Assembly (NCBI RefSeq): GCF_030296575.1
Contig: NZ_AP027729.1
Coordinates: 2,852,001 to 2,916,000, forward strand
DNA length: 64,000 bases
Source: Paraoerskovia sediminicola
GTDB taxonomy: Bacteria; Actinomycetota; Actinomycetes; Actinomycetales; Cellulomonadaceae
Reading direction: 5' to 3'
Within the stretch, counting starts at the first letter, position 1; every line of letters begins with the position of its first letter. The notes beneath the pieces are model-generated. The model was given only the letters and a program-made list of their open reading frames with translations, searched no databases and was not told the DNA's origin. Shown here in pieces: positions 1 through 9,396 of this stretch. The position numbers and the translations under genes were made by a program.

Positions 1-1290
1 CGGGCACGGTCACGGTGGGGGACGTCGTCCTGCACCCGGGCGACACCGTCGCGATCGACGGCACCACGGGCGAGGTGTTCCTCGGTGAGGTCCCCGTCGT
101 GGACTCGCCCGTCATGGTCTACGTCGCCTCAGGCCTCGAGGCGGGACTCGCCGCCGCCGGCGACGACCCGGAGACCCGGGCGCTCGTCACCGCCGTCGAC
201 CGCGTGCTCGGGCACGCCGACGACGTGCGCCGCATGGCGGTGCGCACCAACGCCGACACCGCCGACGACGCCCGCCGGGCCCGCGAGCGCGGCGCCCAGG
301 GCATCGGGCTGTGCCGCACCGAGCACCAGTTCCTCGGCGACCGCCGCATCCACATCGAGCGCCTCGTCCTGGCCGACGGCGACGAGCAGCGGGACGCGGC
401 GCTCGCGGACCTGCTGCCGCTGCAGCGCGGGGACTTCACCGAGCTGCTCGAGGTGATGGACGGGCTGCCCACGACGATCCGCCTCATCGACCCGCCGCTG
501 CACGAGTTCCTGCCCGACATCACGGACCTCGCCGTGAAGGTCGCCCTCGCGGAGCGTGACGGCGAGGCGGACCCGGACGACGTCCGCCGGCTCGCCGCGG
601 TGCGGCGCATGCACGAGCAGAACCCGATGCTGGGGCTGCGGGGCGTGCGCCTCGGCCTGACCCTGCCTGGGCTGTTCGCGCTGCAGGTCCGCGCGGTGGC
701 CGAGGCGACGGTGACCTTGAGGGCCGCGGGCAAGGACCCGCGCCCCGAGATCATGGTGCCGCTCGTCGGGTCGGTCCGAGAGCTGCAGATCGTCCGGGAG
801 CAGGCCGAGGAGGTCGTGGCGGAGGTGGCCGCCGCGGCCGGGGTCGCGCTGACGATCCCGATCGGCTGCATGATCGAGCTGCCCCGCGCGGCGCTCACGG
901 CCCACCGCATCGCGGAGGAGGCCGACTTCTTCTCGTTCGGCACCAACGACCTGACCCAGACGACGTGGGGCTTCTCGCGCGACGACGTCGAGGGAGCGTT
1001 CTTCGCCGAGTACCTGCACAACGGCGTCCTGACGATCTCCCCTTCGAGACGCTCGACGCCGACGGCGTCGGGGCGCTCGTCACGGCCGGCGTGGCCGGCG
1101 GGCGCGCCACCAAGCCCGACCTGAAGCTCGGCGTCTGCGGTGAGCACGGCGGCGACCCCGAGTCGATCCGGTTCCTGCACGACGCCGGCCTCGACTACGT
1201 CTCGTGCTCGCCGTACCGGGTGCCGGTGGCTCGGCTCGAGGCAGGGCGTGCGGCGGTCGCGGGGAGGACGCAACCGTCTGACGGCGGCGC
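1..1290 (+). CDS. ppdK: Pyruvate phosphate dikinase, C-terminal part (5' end outside window, frame break)
   Basis: PPDK interconverts pyruvate, ATP and phosphate with PEP, AMP and pyrophosphate. The visible part starts at the end of the phospho-His domain ([14 protein letters not shown]) and runs through the PEP-binding barrel: [40 protein letters not shown]. The stretch [14 protein letters not shown] with the catalytic Cys is in another frame. The frame changes near 1040, in TCTCCCCTTCGAG: one more C would restore [12 protein letters not shown]. After the conserved [13 protein letters not shown] end (about 1245) that frame stays open to 1426 and overlaps dinB, so the true stop is uncertain; a TGA at 1279 would fit if another base were missing. 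The end given is approximate. Confidence 0.88.
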
Positions 1291-1300
1291 GCTGCGCCGT

Positions 1301-1336
1301 CACGTGCCGTCACGTGCTATCACGTGCCATCACGTG
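1301..1336. repeat. Four CACGTG palindromes spaced exactly 10 bp
   Basis: CACGTG occurs at 1301, 1311, 1321 and 1331, once per helical turn, with a near-identical spacer (CCGT, CTAT, CCAT). The array sits just past the dinB stop codon (1340-1342, minus strand), between the convergent ppdK and dinB genes. Its function is unknown; it could be a protein-binding array or a slipped repeat. Confidence 0.8.
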
Positions 1337-1339
1337 CCG

Positions 1340-2755
1340 TCAGGCACCTTCGTCCTCCTCGAGGACGATGGCTGCGAGCGGCGGGACGATCGTGAGCGGG
1401 TCGGTGTCCAGGTCGACGACGCGTGACCGGGCCGGCGGGGTGTCGACCGTCTCGAACCGGACCGTCGCCTCGCGGCCGCGCACGTGCACGACCCACCCTC
1501 GACCCAGGGTCGGGTGCTCGACGTCGAGCCCCGGCCGGCTGCCCGCCTCGTCGAGCAGGCGCGGTCCCGCCCGCCCGGCGGCGCGCGGCGACGGGGAGAA
1601 GCGCGGGACGTCGTCGGACGGCGTCGCGGCGGCGGGCGCCCCGGCTGCGCCCGGGGTGCGGTCGCCGTCCCAGTCGAGGGTGAGCTGGGCGTGCGGCGAG
1701 AGGTTGTGGAACGAGACACCTAGGAGTCGCACGGAGTCGGTGATGCCGGCGGCGTGCGCCGCCTGGTGGGCAGCCTCGCGCAGGGTCGCGGGGTCCCCGC
1801 TCGGGTGGGTGAGGGTCACCGACCGGGTGACGGTGGTGAAGTCCGCGAAACGGACCTTGGCGACGACCGTGCGCGCCCCGCCCCCGTGCGTCTCCAGCCT
1901 GCCGAGCGCCTCGTCGGCGACCGTGTCCACCGCTGCCCGGATGGTCGCGTCCCCGAAGATGTCGGCCGCGAACGTGCGCTCGGCGCCGACCGACTTGCGC
2001 TCGCCCGACGGCGCGACCGGACGGAGGTCGACGCCGCGCGACAGCCGGTACAGGGACACCCCCGCCGACTCGCCCACCGTCTCGGCGAGCACGTCGGGAT
2101 CCTGGCGGCGCAGGTCCGCGACCGTGCGGACGTCGATGCGCTCCAGCGCGGCCGACGTGGCCGGCCCGACGCCTGGGATCGCGCGCACCGGCAGGGGCAG
2201 CAGGAACTCGTCCTCGTCCTCCGGCGCGACGACGAGCAGACCGTCGGGCTTCGCCGCGTCCGACGCGATCTTCGCGACGAGCTTCGAGCGGCCCGCGCCG
2301 ATCGACACCGCGAGGCCCGTGCGCTCACGGATCCGCGCCCGGACAGCCACGGCGGCCGCGGCCGGGTCGTCCGCGTGCGGGCCCGCGTCCAGGTCCACGA
2401 ACGCCTCGTCGATGCTGAGCGGTTCGAGCAGCTCCGACAGCGTCCCGAGCTCGCGCATGATGACCCGCGAGTACGCGGAATACGCCTCGAACCGAGGCGA
2501 GAGGACCGCGGCGGCGGGGGCGAGACGCCGGGCGCGGGACATCGGCATCGCCGAGCGGGCGCCCGAGACCCGCGCCTCGTACGACGCCGTGGACACGACG
2601 CCGCGCCCGCCCGTCCCGCCGACGAGCACCGGCTTGCCGCGCAGCGACGGCTTGTCGCGCTGCTCGACGGCCGCGAAGAACGAGTCCGCGTCGGCGTGCA
2701 GGATCGTCGGTCGGGACCGCTGGCGCGCCGCGTCGGCGAGCAGGTCGTGGTCCAC
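1340..2755 (-). CDS. dinB: DNA polymerase IV (Y-family translesion polymerase)
   Basis: Error-prone Y-family polymerase that copies past DNA damage. The 471-residue protein has the catalytic acidic sites [13 protein letters not shown] (Asp22, Asp24) and SIDEAFVDL (Asp116, Glu117), the helix-hairpin-helix segment [12 protein letters not shown], and a little-finger domain with SVGAERTF. The last 60 or so residues ([14 protein letters not shown]...VRFET) are the extra C-terminal module seen in many actinobacterial DinB proteins. The GTG at 2755 is chosen because the family normally has only a short lead before the first catalytic Asp; the frame stays open upstream to 2935 but with low-complexity Arg-rich sequence. 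No strong ribosome binding site is seen. Confidence 0.93.
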   Translation of the reverse strand: MDHDLLADAARQRSRPTILHADADSFFAAVEQRDKPSLRGKPVLVGGTGGRGVVSTASYEARVSGARSAMPMSRARRLAPAAAVLSPRFEAYSAYSRVIMRELGTLSELLEPLSIDEAFVDLDAGPHADDPAAAAVAVRARIRERTGLAVSIGAGRSKLVAKIASDAAKPDGLLVVAPEDEDEFLLPLPVRAIPGVGPATSAALERIDVRTVADLRRQDPDVLAETVGESAGVSLYRLSRGVDLRPVAPSGERKSVGAERTFAADIFGDATIRAAVDTVADEALGRLETHGGGARTVVAKVRFADFTTVTRSVTLTHPSGDPATLREAAHQAAHAAGITDSVRLLGVSFHNLSPHAQLTLDWDGDRTPGAAGAPAAATPSDDVPRFSPSPRAAGRAGPRLLDEAGSRPGLDVEHPTLGRGWVVHVRGREATVRFETVDTPPARSRVVDLDTDPLTIVPPLAAIVLEEDEGA

Positions 2756-2864
2756 GTGCCTACTGTGCCTGACATTCCGCACGGACACTGCGGACGGACG
2801 CCGTCGGCCGCGGCCGACGGGTGCTGCTGACAGTCGCGGCCTGGCGCGCGCTGCCGAACGCCGC

Positions 2865-3890
2865 TCAGCCGGACGGGGCGTCGACCCAGGTGTGCGACGG
2901 CGGCAGCAGCGACTCGAGCTCCGGCCACAGCGCATCGGGGACCTCGGTCGCGGCGGCCGCGACCGTCGAGGCGACCCGGGACGGCCTGCTCATGCCGACC
3001 ACCGTCGTCGTGAACCGCGGGTCGCGCAGCGAGAACTGGAGCGCCGCGGTCGCGAGGTCGACGCCGTGCCGCTCGCAGGCTGCGCGCATCTGCTCGACGG
3101 CGGCAAGGAGCTCGGGCGGTGCCGGCCGGTAGCCGTACGTCGCGCCGGGCTTCGTGCTCGACGTGGCGAGGAGCCCGCCGCCGTACACCGCGGCGTTGAT
3201 GAGCACGAGCCCCTGGGCCTGAGCCTGGTCGAGGAGCGCCCCGGCGCTGCGGTCCACCAGCGTCCAGCGGTTGTGCACCAGGAGCGCATCGAACACACCC
3301 AGGTTGAGGTACGGCGTCATGGCCTGGACGCGGCCGCCCGCGAGCCCGATCGACCCGATGGCCCCCGACTCCCGCAGGCTTACGAGGGCGTCGACCGCGC
3401 CGCCGGGAGCAGCGAGCTCGTCGAAGGAGAAGTTCTCCGGATCGTGCAGGTGGACGAGGGGGAGCGTGTCGATCCCCAGCCTGGCCCGGCTCTCCTCGAC
3501 CGACGCGCGGACCCGGTCGCCCGAGTAGTCCCGCCCGGCCGGGTCGACCTTCGTGATGACCGTGACGTCGTCCGGCAGCCCGCCGACGGCAGCGAGGCCG
3601 GCGCCGATGCGTCGCTCGCTCTCCCCGTCGCTGTACCCGTTGGAGGTGTCGATCGTCCGGACGGGACTGCCGAGGATCGTGGTGACGGTCTCCACGGCCT
3701 CGTCGACGCCCACGTCGCGGCCGTACAGCTGGGGCATGCCGCCGAGCGGGCTGCCCCCGGCCGTCACCGCGGAGACGTGGCGCCCGATCGCGCCGAGCGG
3801 GCGCAGCCAGGGCAGGTCCGTGCCGTCCGACCCGCGGACGGTCGGTCCGTCGATCGCGTCGTGGCGCGGTTCGCCGGCTCTCTCGTCCAC
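2865..3890 (-). CDS. Aldo/keto reductase, aldose dehydrogenase-like
   Basis: A 341-residue NAD(P)H-dependent oxidoreductase with the aldo/keto reductase barrel. TAGGSPLGGM near the start, the Asp of TIDTSNGYSDGESE with the catalytic Tyr, TKVDPAG with the Lys, and VHLHDPE match the D-threo-aldose 1-dehydrogenase branch. The GTG start lies one base after the stop codon of the upstream hydrolase, so the two are very likely co-translated. Substrate is not evident. An upstream extension to 3971 is open but is low-complexity antisense to the hydrolase. Confidence 0.85.
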   Translation of the reverse strand: MDERAGEPRHDAIDGPTVRGSDGTDLPWLRPLGAIGRHVSAVTAGGSPLGGMPQLYGRDVGVDEAVETVTTILGSPVRTIDTSNGYSDGESERRIGAGLAAVGGLPDDVTVITKVDPAGRDYSGDRVRASVEESRARLGIDTLPLVHLHDPENFSFDELAAPGGAVDALVSLRESGAIGSIGLAGGRVQAMTPYLNLGVFDALLVHNRWTLVDRSAGALLDQAQAQGLVLINAAVYGGGLLATSSTKPGATYGYRPAPPELLAAVEQMRAACERHGVDLATAALQFSLRDPRFTTTVVGMSRPSRVASTVAAAATEVPDALWPELESLLPPSHTWVDAPSG

Positions 3891-3891
3891 G

Positions 3892-4776
3892 TCAGGCCTC
3901 CAGCAGGGCGAGCACGTCGCGCAGCCGAGCCGCGAACTCCGCCGGCTTGCCCTGCTGGCCGAACTCGCCACCGAGGAAGCCCCCGTGGTGGCTCGGGAAG
4001 ACGGTCAGGTCCTGTCCGAGCAGGTCGGCGAGCGCAGCGCTGGTGCGCCAGGTGATCGTGCCCTCGCTCTCCTCGCCGGCAGCGATCACGAGCCTGGTCG
4101 ACGCACCCTCGAGCGCCGCGACGTCCGGTCGGAACGACGTGACGGCGGACGACGCCCCGGACAGCAGCGGGTCGGAACGGTCGCCGTCGTCCTCGGCCGG
4201 CATGCCGAACATCGCCGGGTCGGGCGGTGCGGCCCCGAACTCCTCGGGGAGCTCGCCCTGCTGGGCGGTCAGGGTGATGAACGCGGCCATCCCATGACCC
4301 CAGCCCTTCTCCCGATACGTCGCCTCGACGCGGTCCATCGCTGCGGCCGCGTTCGCGGCGTCCGGGAGCACGGGCAGCAGGGGTGGCTCGTGCGCGACGA
4401 ACGCGAGGACGTCGCCGGGGTAGCGCGCGACGAGGTCGAGGCCGGTGACGGCGCCGCCGCTGCTGCCGAACAGCACGACGGGCCCGAGGGCCAGCTCGCC
4501 GACGAGCAGGTGGAGGTCGTCGGCCTGCTGTGTGGGGGAGTGCGTGACCTCACCGTCCGAGCGGGTGCTGCGACCGAGGCCCCGGGGGTCGTAGGTCACG
4601 ACCGTGCGGTCCGAGAGGTGCGACGCGAGCGTCGCGAAGCCCGACGCGTCCATCGGCTGCCCGATCATGAGGAGCGGCGGACGGTCGTCGTCGGCCTCCG
4701 GTGAGCGGACGTCGTACGTGAGAGTCGCGCCTGGGACGTCGAGCGTCCGCGTCGAGAGGTTCGTCATAGGGCTCAT
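3892..4776 (-). CDS. Alpha/beta hydrolase
   Basis: A 294-residue alpha/beta-hydrolase fold protein of unknown substrate. LLMIGQPMDASGF is the oxyanion-hole strand, FGSSGGAV carries the nucleophile Ser106 in a GxSxG elbow, and HHGGF near the C terminus supplies the likely catalytic His. YDPRGLGRS is typical of the family. Two in-frame ATGs (4776, 4767) are possible starts. It is followed after one base by the aldo/keto reductase, suggesting a two-gene operon. Confidence 0.85.
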   Translation of the reverse strand: MSPMTNLSTRTLDVPGATLTYDVRSPEADDDRPPLLMIGQPMDASGFATLASHLSDRTVVTYDPRGLGRSTRSDGEVTHSPTQQADDLHLLVGELALGPVVLFGSSGGAVTGLDLVARYPGDVLAFVAHEPPLLPVLPDAANAAAAMDRVEATYREKGWGHGMAAFITLTAQQGELPEEFGAAPPDPAMFGMPAEDDGDRSDPLLSGASSAVTSFRPDVAALEGASTRLVIAAGEESEGTITWRTSAALADLLGQDLTVFPSHHGGFLGGEFGQQGKPAEFAARLRDVLALLEA

Positions 4777-4782
4777 GAAACG

Positions 4783-4819
4783 CGAACGGCCGCCCCGGGG
4801 CTACCGGAACGGCCGTTCG
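4783..4819. terminator. Inverted repeat between PrsW gene and hydrolase gene
   Basis: CGAACGGCCG (4783-4792) and CGGCCGTTCG (4810-4819) form a perfect 10-bp stem with a 17-nt loop. It lies just after the PrsW gene stop (4835) and seven bases before the hydrolase start, reading on the minus strand, and is followed there by a short CGTTT. A terminator or a binding palindrome are both possible. Confidence 0.45.
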
Positions 4820-4834
4820 AGCGCGGTGAGCGCC

Positions 4835-5926
4835 TCAGTGGCTCGGTTGGTGCCGCCGCGGTGAGTCGTGGTCGTCAGGAGTTCCCGGCCCCACCCGTGA
4901 TGCCGCCTTGCGCGCGTAGCGGCTCTCCGGCCCGAACTGGTCGGCCGCGTAGGCGTAGCGCAGCGCGAGACGTTCGCGGCGCCGACCGGCGCGATCGTGA
5001 GGTTCGGTGACGTCCGCGCGGTCCACGACGCCCCAACCGTCGTGGTCGTCAGCCAGCGCCGCGAGCCGACGACGCTCGGACTTCTGGACCCGCACGAGGA
5101 GGACGAGCAGGATGACCAGGCCGAGCACGTCGACGGCGAGGGTGAGGGCGATCTGGCTGTTGCTCGCGAACAGGTCGTCGGCAGCGTGCAGCGCGACGGC
5201 CAGGACGAAGAGCCCGACGGCGCCGAGGATCCGGAGGCCGCGGCCGTGCCGCCCGCCTGAGGCGACCCACCCGATGCCTGCGCCGAGCAGGCCGGTCCAC
5301 ACCAGGTGGGAGAGCGCGCCGAACCCGCCCCGCAGGACCACGGTCGACAGCATCCCGCCCCAGGGGGAATCGCCCGCCTCCATCGCGGAGACGATCGTGT
5401 ACACGTAGTCCTCGACGACCTGGAACCCGGCACCGACGAGCACCCCGTAGAACAGGCCGTCTGCCGGCCCGAACCGTCGCAGGACGGGGACCAGGGCGAG
5501 CCCGATGACGCCGACCGCCTTGATGGTCTCCTCGATGACGGGGCCGGTGGTCCACACGGTGCTGTCCGCGCCGGAGGCGCTCTGCGTGATCGTCGACATC
5601 GCATCGTTGGCGAGGCCCCCGAAGTAGGTCGCAGCGAGGCCTCCCCAGCACAGCGCGAGGACGATCGTCCAGACGGGCCGGCGCGCGTACCGCTGCAGCA
5701 GGACGATCGCGCCGATCGCGATCGCTCCCCAGAGCGCCCAGATCGCGGCACCGCCCAGCGCGACTGCTCCGCCGAGTACCTCGAAGTTGACCTGCTGGTT
5801 CGAGTAGAGACTCCACGCCCCCCAGAGGGACAGAGCGACCATCGTCACGAGCACGGGTGAGAGCACGAAGGACGATCTGCGCTCGGTGGCGTCAGGGGCC
5901 GGAGTCGTCGGGGCTGTGGTGCTCAC
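4835..5926 (-). CDS. PrsW-family intramembrane metalloprotease
   Basis: A 363-residue multi-pass membrane protein of the PrsW/CAAX-type protease group, which cleave within or near membranes. The expected polar sites lie inside predicted helices: EETIK (Glu132-Glu133), GAGFQVVEDYVY (Glu172), LSHLVWTG (His207) and HAADDL (His247). About eight hydrophobic segments span residues 20-280, followed by a charged cytoplasmic tail. The GTG start at 5926 overlaps the stop of the upstream exported-protein gene (GTGA), so the pair is co-translated. The substrate is unknown; PrsW of Bacillus subtilis acts on an anti-sigma factor, but no sigma or anti-sigma gene is adjacent here. Confidence 0.8.
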   Translation of the reverse strand: MSTTAPTTPAPDATERRSSFVLSPVLVTMVALSLWGAWSLYSNQQVNFEVLGGAVALGGAAIWALWGAIAIGAIVLLQRYARRPVWTIVLALCWGGLAATYFGGLANDAMSTITQSASGADSTVWTTGPVIEETIKAVGVIGLALVPVLRRFGPADGLFYGVLVGAGFQVVEDYVYTIVSAMEAGDSPWGGMLSTVVLRGGFGALSHLVWTGLLGAGIGWVASGGRHGRGLRILGAVGLFVLAVALHAADDLFASNSQIALTLAVDVLGLVILLVLLVRVQKSERRRLAALADDHDGWGVVDRADVTEPHDRAGRRRERLALRYAYAADQFGPESRYARKAASRVGPGTPDDHDSPRRHQPSH

Positions 5927-6489
5927 GATTCGCTCCCGCTCGTCGCCGCGTCGGCATCGGTGAACTCGACGGTCATGACCATGTCGCTCACCTCGTCGTG
6001 CAGGGACTTCCATGACCTGTCCGTGGAGCTGAAGGTCCCGGTCGCCTGCACGTCCCCGTCGGTGAAGACGTAGGAGACGAGCGCCTCGCCTGGGCTGAGG
6101 ACGACCAACTGATAGCCCTGCAGACCTGACTCCGTGGTGAACTCCTCCGGAGTCCCGATGTCGTAGGTCGTCGAGGTGTCCGCCTTGTACGCCTCGGCGC
6201 TCGCCGCCAGCTGGTCCTCGGGGGACCCGGCGACCGGGGTGACCGGGAAGATCGTGAGCGCGCCTTCCTGCTTGTGCACGGACAGGAAGTCCGTGGACTC
6301 CGACGTCCAGCCCTCGTCGGGGACGATCGAGACGCCCCCTACGCTGACGGCATCGCCTGCGGTGAGCTCGGTGCCGGTGGCGGGGGCCGAGGCCGCTGCC
6401 CATCGCGGCAGGACCAGGGCCATCACCGCGCAGGTTCCCAGCAGGAGCGCCACCCCGACCCACTGGCGCGGACGCGCGTCGACCCTCAT
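5923..6489 (-). CDS. Exported or membrane-anchored protein of unknown function
   Basis: A 188-residue protein with an N-terminal hydrophobic segment (GVALLLGTCAVMALVLP, residues 12-28) and an otherwise soluble, acidic, beta-rich-looking domain outside the membrane. It has no lipobox cysteine and no family I recognise. It shares a GTGA overlap with the PrsW-like protease downstream, so it may be a partner or substrate of that protease. Confidence 0.7.
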   Translation of the reverse strand: MRVDARPRQWVGVALLLGTCAVMALVLPRWAAASAPATGTELTAGDAVSVGGVSIVPDEGWTSESTDFLSVHKQEGALTIFPVTPVAGSPEDQLAASAEAYKADTSTTYDIGTPEEFTTESGLQGYQLVVLSPGEALVSYVFTDGDVQATGTFSSTDRSWKSLHDEVSDMVMTVEFTDADAATSGSES

Positions 6490-6654
6490 GCGGACAATCT
6501 CCGATGTGCTCTCATGGCGCGAAGAGTAGCGGTAGGAACGAACATCAGCGCGACAGCGCCACGGTACGAGTGGTCGTGTCGCCCGGTACCTGCTCGGTAC
6601 TCGCTCGGTGCCTGTCCGGTGTCTGCTCGGTGGAACAGGTCCCCGAGGAACGAA

Positions 6655-6693
6655 AAGACCCCGGACCAGCGAACTCGCTGTTCAGGGGGTCTT
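6655..6693 (-). terminator. Rho-independent terminator after tRNA cluster
   Basis: On the minus strand AAGACCCC and GGGGTCTT (plus coordinates 6655-6662 and 6686-6693) pair, with an inner AGCGA/TCGCT stem, followed by TTTTCG. It lies just downstream of tRNA-Val(GAC). Confidence 0.75.
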
Positions 6694-6701
6694 CTGCGGT
6701 G

Positions 6702-6773
6702 TGGGCGATACTGGGATCGAACCAGTGACCTCTTCCGTGTCAGGGAAGCGCGCTACCGCTGCGCCAATCGCCC
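6702..6773 (-). tRNA. tRNA-Val (GAC anticodon)
   Basis: Acceptor stem GGGCGAT/ATCGCCC, D-arm GGCGCAGCGGTAGCGC, anticodon loop CTGACAC giving GAC, and T-arm CTGGTTCGATCCCAG. CCA is not encoded. It is almost identical to tRNA-Val(CAC) at 9397 outside the anticodon arm. Third gene of the Gly-Cys-Val cluster. Confidence 0.95.
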
Positions 6774-6825
6774 AGATGTCAATCCGGTCATGCATGGTCG
6801 TGCTCACGAGGTGCTGCTGAATGCG

Positions 6826-6896
6826 AGGTGGAGATGGGATTCGAACCCACGTATACGGCTTTGCAGGCCGCTGCCTCGCCTCTCGGCCACTCCACC
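6826..6896 (-). tRNA. tRNA-Cys (GCA anticodon)
   Basis: Acceptor stem GGTGGAG/CTCCACC, discriminator U as expected for Cys, anticodon loop CTGCAAA giving GCA, and T-arm GTGGGTTCGAATCCCAT. Middle gene of the tRNA cluster. Confidence 0.95.
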
Positions 6897-6946
6897 TTGA
6901 GGCTGATACCTCAAGGATCGATCGCTCGATCAGAGGAGTCCTCCGA

Positions 6947-7018
6947 GCGGATGACGGGATTCGAACCCGCGACCCTCACCTTGGCAAGGTGATGCTCTAC
7001 CACTGAGCCACATCCGCA
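6947..7018 (-). tRNA. tRNA-Gly (GCC anticodon)
   Basis: Acceptor stem GCGGATG/CATCCGC, anticodon loop TTGCCAA giving GCC, and T-arm CGCGGGTTCGAATCCCG. First gene of the minus-strand tRNA cluster. Confidence 0.95.
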
Positions 7019-7064
7019 CGATCAGAGCCGCTGGGGTTTCCCCCGGCGTTCTGGCGCGTCCTGA

Positions 7065-7094
7065 ACTTTAGACGACCGGAGCCGCGAAACACAA
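7065..7094 (-). promoter_or_regulatory. Promoter of the Gly-Cys-Val tRNA cluster
   Basis: On the minus strand TTGTGT (7094-7089) and TAAAGT (7070-7065) are separated by 18 bp, about 45 bp before tRNA-Gly. This is an AT-rich island in GC-rich DNA and fits a housekeeping -35/-10 pair. Confidence 0.5.
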
Positions 7095-7204
7095 ACCGGC
7101 AGGATTCCGCGGGTCGCCCTGAACTGCCGGGGTCACGTCTGCCGCTCTCGGGTGCGCCGCCGGACGCTCCCGCGCCGCGGAGAGCGCGCTCGGTAGCGTG
7201 GGGA

Positions 7205-8376
7205 GTGCCCACCACCGTCGACACGTCAGCCGCGGGGCTCGGCGTCGCCAGGTTCGGCCGCAGGGCAGGGCGGCAGGTCGAGCAGTGCGTCGACCTGGCC
7301 GAGGACCCCCGTGCGCTGGACGACGGCGGGTTGTGGTTCGTCGTCGTCGACTTCCCCTGGGCCGGGGTGCCTCGGCCACGCTCGCGGGCGTGGCGGTTCG
7401 CGCAGACGGACGCTCCGCCGTCCGGCGCGGAGAGCACGGGCGTCGTGGGCGCCTCGGACGGGAGCGCCGTATGGAGCGGTCCGGAGGCCGCGTCGTGGAC
7501 GAGCTCGATGTCGTGCGCCGAGTACCAGACCGCGGTCGACGAGGTGCGCGCCGCCGTCCGCGAGGGCGATGTCTACCAGGCGAACATCTGCCGCGTGCTC
7601 TCGGCGCCGCTCCCCGCGATCGGCGGCGAGCCGGACGCCGAGGCGCTGGCGGGCGTCCTCGCCGCTGGGAACCCTGCCCCGTACGCGGGGCTGATCCATG
7701 TCCCCGCGGGCGCGGGGGTCGATCCGGTGTGGGTGGTGTCGGCCTCCCCGGAGCTCTACCTGCGGGTCGCGGACGGACGGGTGGCGTCCGGCCCGATCAA
7801 GGGCACCGCGACCACCGCGAGCGGGCTCACAGCGAAGGACAGCGCCGAGAACGTCATGATCACCGACCTCGTGCGCAACGACCTCCAGCGGGTGTGCGAG
7901 CCCGGGACGGTCGAGGTGACCCGGCTGCTCGACGTCGAGGAGCACCCGGGGCTCGTGCACCTGGTCTCCGAGGTCGAGGGCAGCCTCGTCGGTAGCGGTG
8001 CCGGTACCGGTACCGGCACCGGCGCGCGGGTGGACTGGGCGGCGCTGCTCGGCGCCACGTTCCCGCCCGCCTCGGTGTCCGGCGCGCCGAAGTCCTCGGC
8101 GCTGCGCCTCATCGCCCACCTCGAGACCGCCCCGCGCGGGCCGTACTGCGGCGCCGTCGGCTGGGTCGACGCGGACGCGGGGAGGCGGAGCTCGCCGTGG
8201 GCATACGCACGTTCTGGTGGTCGGACGACGTGCTCAGGTTCGGCACCGGCGCCGGCATCACCTGGGGGAGCGACCCCGCGGGCGAGTGGGCCGAGACCGA
8301 GCTCAAGGCCCGCCGACTGGTGGGGTTGGCCTCCCGAGCGTCGAGCGCCTCGGAGCGGCCGCGTGCGGCAGACTGA
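7205..8376 (+). CDS. pabB: Aminodeoxychorismate synthase component I (chorismate-binding), frame break
   Basis: Uses chorismate and ammonia to make 4-amino-4-deoxychorismate for folate. The chorismate-binding core is clear: GDVYQANICR, SASPELYLRV, SGPIKGTATT, MITDLVRNDLQRVC, HLVSEVEG, FPPASVSGAPK, and after the break AVGIRTFWW and FGTGAGITWGSDP. The frame changes near 8185 in GCGGGGAGGCGG; one more G gives DADAGEAELAVGIRTF and ends at the TGA at 8374. A run of GGTACC-type hexamers around 8000-8020 encodes a Gly-Thr/Ala-Gly linker. pabC starts four bases after the restored stop, as expected for a folate pair. Confidence 0.87.
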
Positions 8377-8380
8377 CCGC

Positions 8381-9235
8381 ATGACGCTCACGCTCTGGGT
8401 CGACGGGACGTTCGTCGACGCCGATCAGCCCTCGATCAGCGCCGTGGACCACGGCATGACGGTGGGGGACGGAGTCTTCGAGACCGCGGCGGTGGACGGC
8501 GGCCAGGCGTTCGCGCTCAGCCGTCACCTGCGGCGGCTGGCGCGCTCCGCGACCGGACTCGGTCTCGAGGTGCCCGACGAGGCCGAGGTGCGCGACGCCG
8601 TCCGGCAGGTGCTCGAGCGAGCCGGCGAGACCGCCGGCCGCGTACGGATCACGCTCACGGCCGGGCAGGGCCCGCTCGGCTCCGGCAGGACGCCGGGGGC
8701 GCAGACGCTCGTCGTGGCGGCCTCGCCCGCGAGCGTCGCGCCGACGTCGCGCTCGGTGCGCGCGCCGTGGGTCCGCAACGAACGGTCCGCCGTCGCCGGG
8801 CTCAAGACGACGTCGTACGCGGAGAACGTGGTGGCGCTCGCGTTCGCTGCCGCGCGGGGCGGCGACGAGGCGATCCTCGCCAACACGGTCGGCGAGCTGT
8901 GCGAAGGCACCGGGTCCAACGTGTTCGTCGAGCGCGGGGGCGAGCTGCTCACGCCGCCGCTGTCGTCCGGCTGCCTCGCGGGCATCAGCCGCGAGCTCAT
9001 GATCGAGTGGGGCCGCCAGGAAGGCCTACCCGTGCGAGAGGCTGAGCCGGGAGAGTTGCGCTACGGGGTGCTCGACGAGGTCCTGGAGGGGCGCGCTCAC
9101 CTCGGCCTGACCAGCAGCATCCGCGACCTGCAGCCCGTCACCGAGCTCGACGGGGTTGCGATCGACGCGGGACCCTTGACGGTCGCCGGCCGCGAGATCT
9201 TCCAGCGTCACCGGGCGGAGACCATCGATCCGTGA
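8381..9235 (+). CDS. pabC: Aminodeoxychorismate lyase (class IV PLP enzyme)
   Basis: Converts aminodeoxychorismate to 4-aminobenzoate and pyruvate. The 284-residue class IV aminotransferase fold shows GDGVFET, the PLP lysine in GLKTTSYAENV, and EGTGSNVFVE with PPLSSGCLAGISRE. A branched-chain or D-amino acid aminotransferase has the same fold, but adjacency to pabB (four bases) supports PabC. ATG start; the upstream stop is close, so translation is probably coupled. Confidence 0.88.
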   Translation: MTLTLWVDGTFVDADQPSISAVDHGMTVGDGVFETAAVDGGQAFALSRHLRRLARSATGLGLEVPDEAEVRDAVRQVLERAGETAGRVRITLTAGQGPLGSGRTPGAQTLVVAASPASVAPTSRSVRAPWVRNERSAVAGLKTTSYAENVVALAFAAARGGDEAILANTVGELCEGTGSNVFVERGGELLTPPLSSGCLAGISRELMIEWGRQEGLPVREAEPGELRYGVLDEVLEGRAHLGLTSSIRDLQPVTELDGVAIDAGPLTVAGREIFQRHRAETIDP

Positions 9236-9336
9236 CGGGTGCGCGTTCGGCCGTGACCGGTACACGGTCGGTGCTGGGTGGGGTGCTGGGTGGCGCCGGA
9301 CGGCGCGCGGTCGCCACGTGCTCGCCACGTGGCGGA

Positions 9337-9367
9337 TTGGTAAGCACGGGCTCGGACCCGCTACTAT
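9337..9367 (+). promoter_or_regulatory. Possible promoter of tRNA-Val(CAC)
   Basis: TTGGTA (9337) and TACTAT (9362) are spaced 19 bp and end 29 bases before the tRNA. The -10 is good and the spacing is long, so this is only a reasonable guess. Confidence 0.4.
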
Positions 9368-9396
9368 CGTCCAGCACCGCGGGGTGAGAACCCGAC

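Noticed and set aside
1140-4055. A 971-residue open frame on the plus strand
   Set aside because: It runs antisense to dinB and the aldo/keto reductase, is Arg/Ser/Pro rich and shows no domain; a product of high GC content.
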